A stretch of DNA of 64,000 bases from assembly GCF_000195275.1 (NCBI RefSeq), contig NC_015386.1:62001-126000 (forward strand), read 5' to 3'. The translations under genes and the position numbers were made by a program. The stretch comes from Treponema succinifaciens DSM 2489 (GTDB taxonomy: Bacteria > Spirochaetota > Spirochaetia > Treponematales > Treponemataceae). Below are positions 36,758 to 46,074 of this stretch, one piece after another (the stretch's first letter is position 1; each line of letters opens with the position of its first letter). The notes below the pieces were generated by a model. It searched no databases. It saw only the letters and a list, made by a program, of their open reading frames with translations, and was not told where the DNA came from.

Positions 36758-37849
36758 ATGAAACGAATTATATCCGGCTGTATTATTTCTATATTAGTTT
36801 TTTCTGCATTTTGCATGGATACTACCATATTGCGAGAAAAAACTGTGAATAATCTTATTGTAGAGAATGAGTTGTCAAAAGAGCAAACTATAGTTATAGA
36901 TTTTGATGACAAAGGCTTTTTATGTTCCCTAGACTCTGAAAATCTTAAAATTCATGTTGACACTAATAAAAATATTTATGATTTGTATTTCCAAAATTCA
37001 ATGGAATCATGGCATCAACAAATGGTACATGAAAAAAATTGCTGGAAATGGTTCAATAACAAAGGATTGATATGTAATATTTATTACTCTGAAGAAAAAA
37101 AGACTGTAACTTCAGACAGCAAAAACTACACTATAAATATCAAATATGAAAATAAAAGAATTAATATAAATTTAGGTTCTGGAAGAAAATGTATTTTTGA
37201 TATGTCAAAGCCGATACCAGTTTTTATAACAGATAGGGATATAACTTCAATCTCAGAGATAAATAATGAATACATTTTCACGGATTATTTTGATAATATT
37301 GTTACAGAGTTTTCAATAAAAAATACTCCTGCTTTTATGGGATTTTCTAATGTTGCGTTTTTAATCCCAGTTCTATTTCATATAGATTACTACTTTTATC
37401 CATTCATAACAGGAATTATTAATATTTCTGGAACACAAAAGTATTACGCTACATCGTATTTAATTGAAGGCAAAACAACCTACGAACCCGAACACCTTAA
37501 ACAAAAAGACGGTCTCCCTTGGGCAAGCGGAAACGGAAAAGGTATAGGAGATGTCATTTCTATAAAAGAATTTAAGCATAAAAATCCAAGTGAACTGGTT
37601 ATTATGAACGGCTATCAAGACAAAAATCATCCCGACTACTATGATAAAAACAGCCGTGTAAAGAGCGTAAAAATTACAAACTCAAAGACAAAAAAATCCA
37701 AGACTATAATAGTCAAGGACTCAAAAGAAGAACAGCGTTTTTCTCTAATAGAACTTGGAACAGGCAACGAATATGAATTCGAAATCATGGATGTATATAC
37801 CGGCATAAAATATGATGATTTGTGCATACAATACTTGGCTGTTGAATAA
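36758..37849 (+). CDS. Secreted putative immunity protein of the YkuD effector
   Basis: 363 residues with a signal sequence (MKRIISGCIISILVFSAFCM). The mature part is AT-rich and beta-type; the last ~120 residues (PWASGNGKGIGDVISIKEFK) look like a separate small beta domain. The family is not recognised. It starts 1 bp after the effector and its 3' end abuts carrier copy 3, so it closes a cassette. Periplasmic location fits neutralising a cell-wall enzyme. Confidence 0.55.
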   Translation: MKRIISGCIISILVFSAFCMDTTILREKTVNNLIVENELSKEQTIVIDFDDKGFLCSLDSENLKIHVDTNKNIYDLYFQNSMESWHQQMVHEKNCWKWFNNKGLICNIYYSEEKKTVTSDSKNYTINIKYENKRININLGSGRKCIFDMSKPIPVFITDRDITSISEINNEYIFTDYFDNIVTEFSIKNTPAFMGFSNVAFLIPVLFHIDYYFYPFITGIINISGTQKYYATSYLIEGKTTYEPEHLKQKDGLPWASGNGKGIGDVISIKEFKHKNPSELVIMNGYQDKNHPDYYDKNSRVKSVKITNSKTKKSKTIIVKDSKEEQRFSLIELGTGNEYEFEIMDVYTGIKYDDLCIQYLAVE

Positions 37850-37857
37850 CGCTCTTG

Positions 37858-39731
37858 CCAATCAACTTCCCGAACAGAAGACACAGGAGCTGCAGAAAAA
37901 GGTAGATGCTGCGGTGGACAACATAATCCGGAATTTCTCGGCAGTGCGCATGAGCACAGGAATGACACCGGAAGAGGCGGTAAAACTTGCCGCAAAAACA
38001 GTCGGGGGCAAAGACTCCGCCGTCTTCGTGCCGCCGGCAAGCGGAATCGTCTACCAGACACCGGCTATGAACGCCCCGTTCAATGCCCGGAACGGAGGCG
38101 ACAAAAGGATTTTCAGCGACATAAGAATAGCGGACTTGATTGAGAAATCAAAGAACCTTGCTCCGCCGACAAAAGAAATTGAGGTTGAGCGGCTCATTGC
38201 GGAGAGCAGACAGAGCGCGACCGTGAAAGGGCAGCCCTCTGGAGAAAGAGAAACCGAAACTGGCAATGCTCACGCAGAAGAAATTAGGACGTATAAACCA
38301 TACAAGGAAACAGGCACGGCACAAGAAACATACGAGGCGTTTCCGAACCTGTTCAGCAAAGAGGAGCGTGAAGCATGGTATAAAACCGAAAGCTTCAGGA
38401 AAACGGGTCTTTCCGTTTCCGATGTCGAAAATCTTGTACAATCGGAAGAAGAAAAAATACAGGGATTAAAACCATCAAATGATAAAAATGTCGTTATTTT
38501 CTCAAAGAAAAGGGAACTGGACAGAAAGCTGGGCTATGCCGCCGAAAGCACGGAGCGGAGCAGAAACGCCCTGCTCGCAAGAATCGAGCCTGTCACGCAC
38601 TCCCTGAATGCGGAGGAAACGGCAAAGAGGCTTGAGGAAACCGAGAATACAAGGGCTGCCTACACCAAAGAGGACGACGGGCTTTTAAAAGAACGCAATG
38701 CTGTGGCAGGGAACCTAAAGGTCGCCGAAATAAACGCGAACGGAAGGCTTTCGCGGGAACTGGCAGGGGCTGTAACCCAAGCTGATTTTGCAAGGGAGCG
38801 AAACCGTATCATATTCGGAGAAGATGTACAACAGAATATTCCAGCCAAAAAAGGAGACGGCAAGCCTCTCAACACACTGGCAAACCCGAAAGCTGAGAAA
38901 ACAGAGAATTCACCGACTCCTTATCAGAGTGCAAGGCAACAGGCTCAGAGTCAGTTTTTAACGGAAACCACTGAAGCGATAACTGCATCAAATGTCTCAA
39001 AGTATACGAAAGGTGGGCAGATTTTCCCTACCGATTACAATTCAGGAACAGAATCCCATGTTTCTGTACAGGAGAAGCACGGCACAGGCACAAGACATAA
39101 CGCAGAAATTGCAGCCGGTGACATTCCTGCAGGAAGCGATGCGGGCATCATAGGTGAAAGCCAATTTTACAAAGAAAGCACACCTTCCCTGTCTGTCAGA
39201 ACAGAAGCCGTCCACCATACCGAAGATATGCGTTTTAATGCAGCAGACAGTATGGCTAGAAAATCATTCATCGGAAACGAACCCGCTTATTCTACCGCCG
39301 CAAACAATGCAAGCAATGATACTTTCACCGAAAAAACTACACAGAATGCTCTGGCAAGCAGCGAGAACTGGAATGAAGCATCGAAAATCGGGTCATCGCA
39401 TTCTTCCGTGTATGGCATAGAAGGGAACGATACAGGCATAAACACAAACCAAAATTCATCAAAGAATCATGTGAGAGTATCTGGTCAAACAAAGCAAATG
39501 CTTACTCCCGAACAGGAAGAGGCCGCAAGGCTTGAAAGGATGAACGCGAATTACGAGCATGACAGGGCGGTGCTTGCCAAGACAGACCCGCTGTTCGCAA
39601 GGAACCAGTTCTGGGACGTGGGGCATGCAGAGGGAAGCGGGGAAGAGAGCGACAGGGAAAAAATTAAGCGAGACACAAGACGCGTTGAAAGACTGATAGA
39701 TTCCCAGCTTAAAGATAATGGGGGAATTTAA
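37858..39731 (+). pseudogene. Carrier cassette copy 3, 5'-truncated
   Basis: Identity to the full-length carrier begins near 37866 (CTTCCCGAACAGAAGACAC) and covers codons ~540-1075 without internal stops. The frame can be opened only from ATG 37812 inside the preceding gene, giving a 639-residue product with an unrelated start (MMICAYNTWLLNNALAN). A variable stretch near 39225-39460 is followed by the conserved block and a private tail (ESDREKIKRDTRRVERLIDS). The tail ends 2 bp before the next DUF4157 gene. It may be silent, or the fragment may be made at low level. Confidence 0.7.
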
Positions 39732-39733
39732 TA

Positions 39734-40486
39734 ATGGCGGATTTTAATACGGACAGACAAGTTACATTCCAAGAGCTTGTAGACAGCGGACAATATGAGG
39801 CAGGATTGATAGATGAAATAGTCAGGAATGCTGTAGAATTAGCGGAAAAACTGCAATGCAATCCATTGACGAAAAAAAATACTGCCACTCCGAAGAAAGA
39901 AGCCGAGTTTGCCGAGTATCAGAACGAGGAACCATTCGCAATCAGAAGCTGGAGATATGACCGCGAGCATCAGCTTGACCGCGTAATCGTCAACGGGTTC
40001 AACAAAAAAAATGACACAGACCTCGAAAGCGTAAAAATAATTTACGGGCCGGGTGCAAACGAATATACAAGGAGCCGTCATGCATTGGCTCTTGTAGTCG
40101 CAGACAGAATCTATTTCAGGAACGGAGCGTACAAGCCCGAGACGGAAGAAGGAAGGAAACTCCTTGCACATGAACTCACTCATATTGCCCAGAACAGAAA
40201 GAAACAGGAACTGCGCAACACGACAAGAAAAGAACTTGAGGAAGAGGCCGAGCAGAACGAGGAACAGGCAGTTTATAATCCAGACCCGAATGTGACGATA
40301 AAATATCGCGGGAAATATGTGACCATGAGGGAAAGCCAGCTGAAAAAATTCGCAAATAGGATAGCCAAATCTATTCTGGAAGAAGTAGAGGGAATGGAAA
40401 AATCCATGACGGACGAAGAGTATTTGAAGTACCTCATTGACTTTACGGAAAAGGTGAACAGCGGGGAAGAGAAATGGCTCAACTAA
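39734..40486 (+). CDS. DUF4157 (eCIS-associated HExxH) protein, copy 3
   Basis: 250 residues. The DUF4157 core is the clearest of the three: ESVKIIYGPGANEYTRSRHA, RIYFRNGAYKPETEEG, and LLAHELTHIAQN with His146-Glu147-His150. A helical N-terminus and an acidic C-terminus flank it. It begins 2 bp after the private tail of carrier copy 3 and overlaps the next effector by 13 nt, so tail, DUF4157 and effector form one translational chain. Confidence 0.85.
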   Translation: MADFNTDRQVTFQELVDSGQYEAGLIDEIVRNAVELAEKLQCNPLTKKNTATPKKEAEFAEYQNEEPFAIRSWRYDREHQLDRVIVNGFNKKNDTDLESVKIIYGPGANEYTRSRHALALVVADRIYFRNGAYKPETEEGRKLLAHELTHIAQNRKKQELRNTTRKELEEEAEQNEEQAVYNPDPNVTIKYRGKYVTMRESQLKKFANRIAKSILEEVEGMEKSMTDEEYLKYLIDFTEKVNSGEEKWLN

Positions 40487-42036
40487 GACGAAAAGAAGCA
40501 GAACGGCTCATAAAGAAAATACTCACCGAATACGCGAGGAAAATAAGGAGCGCGAAAAAAAGGGAATATGCGGAGGACATCCAACAGCAGCTCTTTAATC
40601 CTAAGATAGATGCTTTCTATAAACTCGCCAAGTCCGAGGACATGGACTTCTACATATTCAACAGGCTGAACGACGAGGGAATAAGACAGCTCCTTGTAGG
40701 ATGCAGGAGACTTGCAAAGTGCTACGAGCTTGATTCCTACGGCAAGATAAAGGACTTCACTTATGAGCCGGAAACATCGAAGTGCCGCATAGCGTCTGAC
40801 TCTGACGGAAAATACTCTGCGGGCGGCTCATACACATTTACAGTTGAAGGAAAGGCAGAACTTGGGAATAAATGGTACGAGCCGCATTCGATCGCATGGC
40901 ATTTCTACAGGGAGAATCCCGGCACGGGGAAATACGAGGAAACCGCCTCTAAAATGGACGAAGCCCGCGCGCTCGCCGACTTTGACACATGGGACAGGAG
41001 CTTTCTGGTCTCCGAGAAAGGCAGGTACAAGGTAACGGCTACAATATTCAATCAGGCAATTACCACAGGAATACGGCCTGATATTGTGGAAGTATGCGAG
41101 CTGTATTTTGAGGCGGAAGAAAGAAATATTGCAGCCCTCAGTTGCTCCGATAAAATCAGAATAGCTATGGAATACTCTAATGTAATCGATGAGATAAGAG
41201 AGGAAATCGGAGACATAAATATTCTTGTTACTCAAATGGTTATTGTGTCAAGTTTTCTAATCGGATTAGCTCTAACAGGCTACGGAGCTGTTGCGGAAGC
41301 TCTAGGATTTGTATTACTTGCTGCAGGGGCTGCAATGTCAGGAACACAGCTGCTTGCGGGTGTAATTGAGCTTGTAAAGTTCTTCACAACGGTAGACGAC
41401 GCAAAGACAGAAGATGATTTGAAAGTCTGCGGAAAGATTTTCGGAGATGCCGTAGCAAAAATCGGCGTAGATGGACTGTTTTTCTTTCTGTCGATGTTCG
41501 GACTAAAGAAAGCATCTGCAAGACTGACGACAAGGACTGTAATTGACAACGGACTTAACTCAAAGAAATGGGCTGGGAAGCAGATTGAGGAGAAAGAATT
41601 AAATCTTGAAGTAAAAAATAATTATTCTTGGAAAGTTGGGTATGAAGCAGACAAAAACTATTTAGGAAATGGAAAAATTGGAGATTTTTCAAATTTACAA
41701 GGAAAATCTATAGAGGAAGTCCTAACAAGGATTCCCAAAAACGCTACCCGCCGTGAGCTTATTCCAGAAGCAGGGAAAGTTACAGAAGGCTTTGAATACA
41801 AATGGATTACTAATGGCAAAACATACCGTGCACGAATCCATGGTATTGATGGGTCTGCACCGAAAGGTAGTAATGCCTCTAAAGGCTGGGTTTTAAGAAT
41901 TCAAGAGGGAAAAAAATATCTCGACCCAATAACATTAGAATATCAACGCCCAGGTATTACAAATATTGACAGTCCATATTATAATGAAGAACTTGCTAAT
42001 AGAACCCACATACCTATAAAAACTCCTAGGAACTAG
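40474..42036 (+). CDS. Putative CIS effector with polymorphic-toxin C-terminus (type 30-like)
   Basis: 520 residues. The N-terminal loading-type motif (NRLNDEGIRQLLVGCRRLAK) is shared with the YkuD effector. Residues ~240-345 hold hydrophobic segments (MVIVSSFLIGLALTGYGAVA, GFVLLAAGAAMSGTQLLAGV). The last ~110 residues, from about 405, resemble the polymorphic toxin type 30 (Ntox30) domain as I know it: FEYKWITNGKTYRARIHGID, APKGSNASKGWVLRIQEGKK, ending THIPIKTPR. The composition becomes AT-rich from ~41590, at the toxin domain, as expected for a swapped tip. The small gene 6 bp downstream is the likely immunity protein. Confidence 0.65.
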   Translation: MAQLRRKEAERLIKKILTEYARKIRSAKKREYAEDIQQQLFNPKIDAFYKLAKSEDMDFYIFNRLNDEGIRQLLVGCRRLAKCYELDSYGKIKDFTYEPETSKCRIASDSDGKYSAGGSYTFTVEGKAELGNKWYEPHSIAWHFYRENPGTGKYEETASKMDEARALADFDTWDRSFLVSEKGRYKVTATIFNQAITTGIRPDIVEVCELYFEAEERNIAALSCSDKIRIAMEYSNVIDEIREEIGDINILVTQMVIVSSFLIGLALTGYGAVAEALGFVLLAAGAAMSGTQLLAGVIELVKFFTTVDDAKTEDDLKVCGKIFGDAVAKIGVDGLFFFLSMFGLKKASARLTTRTVIDNGLNSKKWAGKQIEEKELNLEVKNNYSWKVGYEADKNYLGNGKIGDFSNLQGKSIEEVLTRIPKNATRRELIPEAGKVTEGFEYKWITNGKTYRARIHGIDGSAPKGSNASKGWVLRIQEGKKYLDPITLEYQRPGITNIDSPYYNEELANRTHIPIKTPRN

Positions 42037-42042
42037 AAGAAA

Positions 42043-42423
42043 ATGAATGACAAATGTAACAAATATGAATATTTAAGTGATAAACTTGAATATGGAAATA
42101 TATCAACAGAAGAAGCTGTTTCTATATGTAATGATATTATAGAAGAAAGCAATTCGGAAAATGATTTCACTGTACTTGAATCAATGTTTCATGCAATCTT
42201 TACAGCCGTAACAAACAGAAATATAGGAAATAGAATAAATACAGATATTATTGCAAAAAATCTTGAAAAATATAATGAAGAAATTCTTGATTATATAATT
42301 ACGATTCTAGCTTATTCTGGAAATGAACAATATCAGAACACAATAAAACAGATAGGTTCCAAATATAAAAACTTGGATATTGAAGATGCTTTAATGGAGT
42401 TATCTGCTAGAATGGAAAAGTAA
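42043..42423 (+). CDS. Putative immunity protein of the 40474 toxin
   Basis: 126 residues, all-helical in character with repeated helix-turn-helix units (LSDKLEYGNISTEEAVSICN, ILDYIITILAYSGNEQYQNT), similar in style to HEAT-type immunity proteins. It is cytoplasmic, AT-rich and 6 bp after the toxin. The role is inferred from position. Confidence 0.55.
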   Translation: MNDKCNKYEYLSDKLEYGNISTEEAVSICNDIIEESNSENDFTVLESMFHAIFTAVTNRNIGNRINTDIIAKNLEKYNEEILDYIITILAYSGNEQYQNTIKQIGSKYKNLDIEDALMELSARMEK

Positions 42424-42521
42424 ATTGGCGAATAATTAAAGGTGTGTTGGATAATGGGCTAAAATTTAGAGGCTTCCTAGATGATAAGGGAGAAATAACT
42501 AATTTTTTCCCATTAAAATAG
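42424..42521 (+). pseudogene. Orphan 3' end of a toxin gene
   Basis: Directly after the immunity gene, one frame encodes WRIIKGVLDNGLKFRGFLDD and then KGEITNFFPLK before a stop at 42519-42521. It has no start codon. Short ends of this style (IENG...F.G...FP) close many polymorphic toxin domains. With a candidate immunity gene 22 bp downstream, it looks like the remnant of an earlier toxin tip displaced by the present one. Confidence 0.55.
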
Positions 42522-42543
42522 ATAATTGAAGCGAGGTAGTTTT

Positions 42544-43041
42544 ATGAATGATATTGAAATAAAAATTCTCTTTTTTATAAACGTCAAGTAACGCTTACAA
42601 AAAAAGTATGGTGAAGATTTATTCAAACAATCTGATTCAAAACTTTCCAAAAGTAAAATTAATAGATTTGTTTCAATATCCAAATCTAACTGTTTTACTT
42701 TATGTAAGAACTTGAATATCTATGTAACAGAAAGATTTGATTTGGCAGTATTAAGAAAACAAACAACCGATGCTGACAAAAAATTAGGTTCTTTAAAACG
42801 GCTAGAATTATTATTAAGTCAAAAAGATAGCAATGCACATAATATAATATCTCCACTTTTTATTATATATGATATGAGAATAATTGACTCGCATGATGTT
42901 AATGAAGATAATTCAGTTTTCGATAAATTAGGTATAAAACTAACTGGAAATGAAGAGAATTATGTTGTAATAGGAGCAACTATAATTTTCTTACTCGCAA
43001 GATGTTTACATGAATTAGCACAAATACTAGATAAAGATTAA
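42544..43041 (+). pseudogene. Putative immunity gene with in-frame stop at codon 16
   Basis: ATG 42544 has a GAGG site and the frame reads MNDIEIKILFFINVK, then TAA (42589-42591), then continues in the same frame RLQKKYGEDLFKQSDSK and on to 43041. Read through it would give about 165 residues. A restart at TTG 42712 would give 109. It belongs to the orphan toxin tail just upstream. The family is not recognised. A single base change explains the stop; loss after loss of its toxin is plausible. Confidence 0.55.
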
Positions 43042-43061
43042 TTAATATAAGGTAAATCAAA

Positions 43062-43610
43062 ATGGAAGAAGAAAAAAAAATCATATTAAATCTTTTATTA
43101 GATAAACTTTTCGATGAATATAAGGCAGAAAATGCAAGAAAAGATACTCTTGAATCCAAGGCATTAGGTTTTTATACAATTATTGGAATTATTCTTGCAG
43201 ATGTAATTGCCCTGCAAATTGCATTCAAAAAAATTAAAATAGAAATATTAAATAATATTAATATTTTTATTTTAATTTTATTAGGAATTATTTACACCAT
43301 ATTTATCATTAACAATTTTATTTTATATAAACCAAAGAAAAGACAAAATTTCAGTTTATCTGGTGAAAATTGGAATATATACTTAAAGATTGGAGAAGAA
43401 AGCACTTCAAATACGAATCCAAATAATAAGTTAGATGAGTTTATAAAAAGTTTTAAAGATAATATAACTGGGATAATAAATGATAATAAACAAAAAAATG
43501 ATATCTTAGTAAAAAAAATAAAAGCTCAAAGTTTACTTTGTTTTTTATCAGGAATATTATTATTAATAAATATCATAATATTTATAATTGCATTTTTGTA
43601 TGGAGATTGA
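43062..43610 (+). CDS. Hypothetical membrane protein with three transmembrane segments
   Basis: 182 residues. A helical N-terminus (LLLDKLFDEYKAENARKDTL) is followed by two close membrane helices (~38-57 and ~66-86), a polar loop of ~70 residues, and a final helix (FLSGILLLINIIIFIIAFLY). The layout recalls SLATT-type effectors of defence or conflict systems, but the family is not confirmed. Starts 20 bp after the previous gene; a stranded immunity gene is equally possible. Confidence 0.5.
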   Translation: MEEEKKIILNLLLDKLFDEYKAENARKDTLESKALGFYTIIGIILADVIALQIAFKKIKIEILNNINIFILILLGIIYTIFIINNFILYKPKKRQNFSLSGENWNIYLKIGEESTSNTNPNNKLDEFIKSFKDNITGIINDNKQKNDILVKKIKAQSLLCFLSGILLLINIIIFIIAFLYGD

Positions 43611-43613
43611 ATA

Positions 43614-43642
43614 ATGGCAGAAAAAGATTTATTAAAAAGAAT
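43614..43642 (+). pseudogene. 5' fragment of a gene cut by the left IS3-family copy
   Basis: ATG 43614 starts MAEKDLLKR and runs into the insertion sequence after nine full codons. It follows the membrane-protein stop by 3 bp, so it was probably the next gene of that operon. The remainder cannot be joined to the right flank in a continuous frame, so sequence was lost at this end. Confidence 0.45.
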
Positions 43643-43689
43643 TAAGCTAAGCCCTTTGTCCAGACATTTTGTCTGAAAAATAACGAATT

Positions 43690-44571
43690 TTATGCAGCCA
43701 TCTTGTTGATGATTGCCGAAGGAAAACTTCCTTCCCTGTATACTTCGTCAGGAGTCTTGTAATCCAAGCCCTGATGAATTCTTTCATTGTTGAAGAACCT
43801 CACGAATTCTCCAAGCAGTTTTCGGAGTTCTTCTTCGGATCTGTAATCCCGGAGAAAAATCCATTCATATTTCAAAGTACGCCAGGTTCGCTCTACAAAG
43901 ATGTTGTCCTTGCATCTTCCGATTCCGTCCATGCTGATTTCAACATTGTAGGATTTCAGAAGCCCGATGAACTCTCCGCTGGTATACTGGGAACCGCAGT
44001 CCGTGTTGAATACTGCCGGAACCCCGTATTTCTCAAAGGCTTCCCTCACGCATTCCAGGCAGAAATCTGTCCTCATGCTGTCCGAGAGCCGCCAGCTCAG
44101 AATCTTCCGGCTGTACAAATCAATCACGGCCGTAAAATACATCATGCCCCATGGAGTCTTGATGTAAGTGATGTCTGTCGCCATTACCTGGTTCGGGAAC
44201 GCGATGAACTTGTTCCGCAAGAGGTACGGGAACTTTCCGTATGGCGCTTTTCCGCTTCTTGTGGTCTTGAAGACAGGCTTCTGGCCTTTGATTCCAAGTT
44301 CCTTGTACAGGTTGCGGATAAACTTTTCTCCAGCCCAGTCGTACCCGAGTCTTTTCAGATGCTTTGACATCTTTTTGTAACCATAGGTACTGTGAGTTGA
44401 CCACTCATTGATTACAATTTTTGCACGATTGAGCCTTGTTTTGTTTTCCCCAGCCTTCTTTTTCTGTCGTTCTGCTTCAAATCTGCGGCGCTCATAGTAA
44501 GTTGCCCGTGGAAGTTTCAGTATCCGGCACTGTTCAAGTACAGACAGCCCGACTCCATTTTTGTCATGCAT
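43690..44571 (-). CDS. IS3-family transposase orfB (catalytic part), left copy
   Basis: 293 residues from the internal ATG; in the element it is normally made as an OrfAB fusion. The rve-type DDE integrase is complete: ATDITYIKTPWG, VFNTDCGSQYTSGEF, and VERTWRTLKYEWIF with the glutamate, then the end motif NERIHQGLDYKTPDE. It differs from the right copy by one visible residue (Leu for Phe in KTRLNRAK). Confidence 0.9.
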   Translation of the reverse strand: MHDKNGVGLSVLEQCRILKLPRATYYERRRFEAERQKKKAGENKTRLNRAKIVINEWSTHSTYGYKKMSKHLKRLGYDWAGEKFIRNLYKELGIKGQKPVFKTTRSGKAPYGKFPYLLRNKFIAFPNQVMATDITYIKTPWGMMYFTAVIDLYSRKILSWRLSDSMRTDFCLECVREAFEKYGVPAVFNTDCGSQYTSGEFIGLLKSYNVEISMDGIGRCKDNIFVERTWRTLKYEWIFLRDYRSEEELRKLLGEFVRFFNNERIHQGLDYKTPDEVYREGSFPSAIINKMAA

Positions 44572-44597
44572 ATCTTTTTGAACAAGCTGCCATGATG

Positions 44598-44888
44598 CTA
44601 GTCCAGATGAAGCTTTTTTTTTAGCAAGTCAACCTCGAGCTGTTTCTTTCCTAATGAGGCGAGCATTTCATCCTGCTTTGCCCGTAGCCTTTCATTCTCT
44701 TCACGGAGGGCTTTCTGTTCGTCTGTCTCAAGTTTTCCTTCCAGAAACTGCTCCATCCATTCAGACAGTGTGCTTGGTGCAATGCTGTACTTTGCAGCGA
44801 CCTCCGCCTCTTTAGCTCTCTTTTTAAGAGCCTCTTTTGCGACTTCGAGTTTGAACTTGTCTGAAAAATCCTTTCTTTTTCTTCCCAT
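44598..44888 (-). CDS. IS3-family orfA, left copy
   Basis: 96 residues with a helix-turn-helix (VAAKYSIAPSTLSEWMEQFL) and a leucine-zipper coil (ALREENERLRAKQDEMLASL). Its end contains a run of nine A residues in CTAAAAAAAAAGC; slipping back one base there would fuse it to orfB, the known way IS3 elements make the full transposase. Identical protein to the right copy. Confidence 0.9.
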   Translation of the reverse strand: MGRKRKDFSDKFKLEVAKEALKKRAKEAEVAAKYSIAPSTLSEWMEQFLEGKLETDEQKALREENERLRAKQDEMLASLGKKQLEVDLLKKKLHLD

Positions 44889-44963
44889 GAATTTGTCCTA
44901 CCTTGACCTTAGCACAAATTCGTTGTTTTTTCTCCTCCGTGTCTAAATCTGAGGCTTATTATA

Positions 44964-45207
44964 AAATACGAATGTTGTAAAGGTTAATGTAAAAAAAACA
45001 TATAAAAGAACTCATAAGCCAGTTACGACATATACGGAAGCTAATGTTAAAAATAACTTTAAGATTTGCAAAAAAGATCGTACAAAATAACTTATAGTTA
45101 TTAATATGCTGAAAGTAAATTTGATAATGAATAAAAATACCAAATAATAAATGTAAATAACTTTTTATATTTTATTATATATAAATTAAAAAAGAGGTTG
45201 TTATAAA
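44964..45207 (+). pseudogene. IS-truncated 3' gene fragment and AT-rich spacer
   Basis: Directly next to the IS, one frame encodes NTNVVKVNVKKTYKRTHKPV and on to KICKKDRTK with a stop at 45088-45090. Basic composition and lack of a start suggest the C-terminus of a lost gene. The remaining ~115 bases up to 45207 are AT-rich and hold only an AGAGG ribosome site (45190-45194) for the next gene. Confidence 0.4.
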
Positions 45208-45757
45208 ATGAGTGATATTTCTTTAAGAAAACAGTTTGATTATTCTTCTAGTCTATATAGATTTTTATGCCAATATCCTGAAAATGATTTATTTTATACT
45301 TCTCATAATCCAATTCTAGAACATCCTGCAGACGCTTTAAGAAAAGCATTGAAAAATACATACAAAGTTTTAAAACAATTATCTGAAGTTGATAAGGAAT
45401 CTTATGATGATTGTAAAGAATGTATAAGAGAAGTATTTAATCAAGTTGATTCTTTTTATGATATTTGTTTTGAAATATTAAAATGTTTTTTTGATCCATC
45501 TAATAAAAAAAATATAAAAAATAATAAAGACTGGTTAAAGGAAAATAAAATAAATTGTGTAAACATATTTACAAGTAATGTTGATACACATAGTAAATTT
45601 GTATCAGAAATAAATAACTTAACTAAACATAATACATGGAACTTTGAATCTTTTACATTTTTATATAATAAACAAATTGCTATATAATAAGCCTCAGATT
45701 TAGACACGGAGGAGAAAAAACAACGAATTTGTGCTAAGGTCAAGGTAGGACAAATTC

Positions 45758-46048
45758 ATGGGAAGAAAAAGAAAGGATTTTTCAGACAAGTTCAAACTCG
45801 AAGTCGCAAAAGAGGCTCTTAAAAAGAGAGCTAAAGAGGCGGAGGTCGCTGCAAAGTACAGCATTGCACCAAGCACACTGTCTGAATGGATGGAGCAGTT
45901 TCTGGAAGGAAAACTTGAGACAGACGAACAGAAAGCCCTCCGTGAAGAGAATGAAAGGCTACGGGCAAAGCAGGATGAAATGCTCGCCTCATTAGGAAAG
46001 AAACAGCTCGAGGTTGACTTGCTAAAAAAAAAGCTTCATCTGGACTAG
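45758..46048 (+). CDS. IS3-family orfA, right copy
   Basis: Same 96-residue protein as the left copy, with helix-turn-helix and coil. The nine-A slip site lies at 46024-46032, just before its stop, and allows the -1 frameshift into orfB. Confidence 0.9.
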   Translation: MGRKRKDFSDKFKLEVAKEALKKRAKEAEVAAKYSIAPSTLSEWMEQFLEGKLETDEQKALREENERLRAKQDEMLASLGKKQLEVDLLKKKLHLD

Positions 46049-46074
46049 CATCATGGCAGCTTGTTCAAAAAGAT

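Larger units (their letters stand above)
43643..44963 (-). mobile_element. IS3-family insertion sequence, left copy (1321 bp)
   Basis: The same 1321 bp occurs in opposite orientation at 45683-47003. The element ends read TAAGCTAAGCCC and TATAATAAGCCTC, related over about 40 bp as imperfect inverted repeats. Two genes (orfA, orfB) lie on the minus strand. The flanks are AAT on the left and AAA on the right, so no clear target duplication is visible. The copy may have lost neighbouring DNA or moved by an intramolecular event. Confidence 0.88.
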
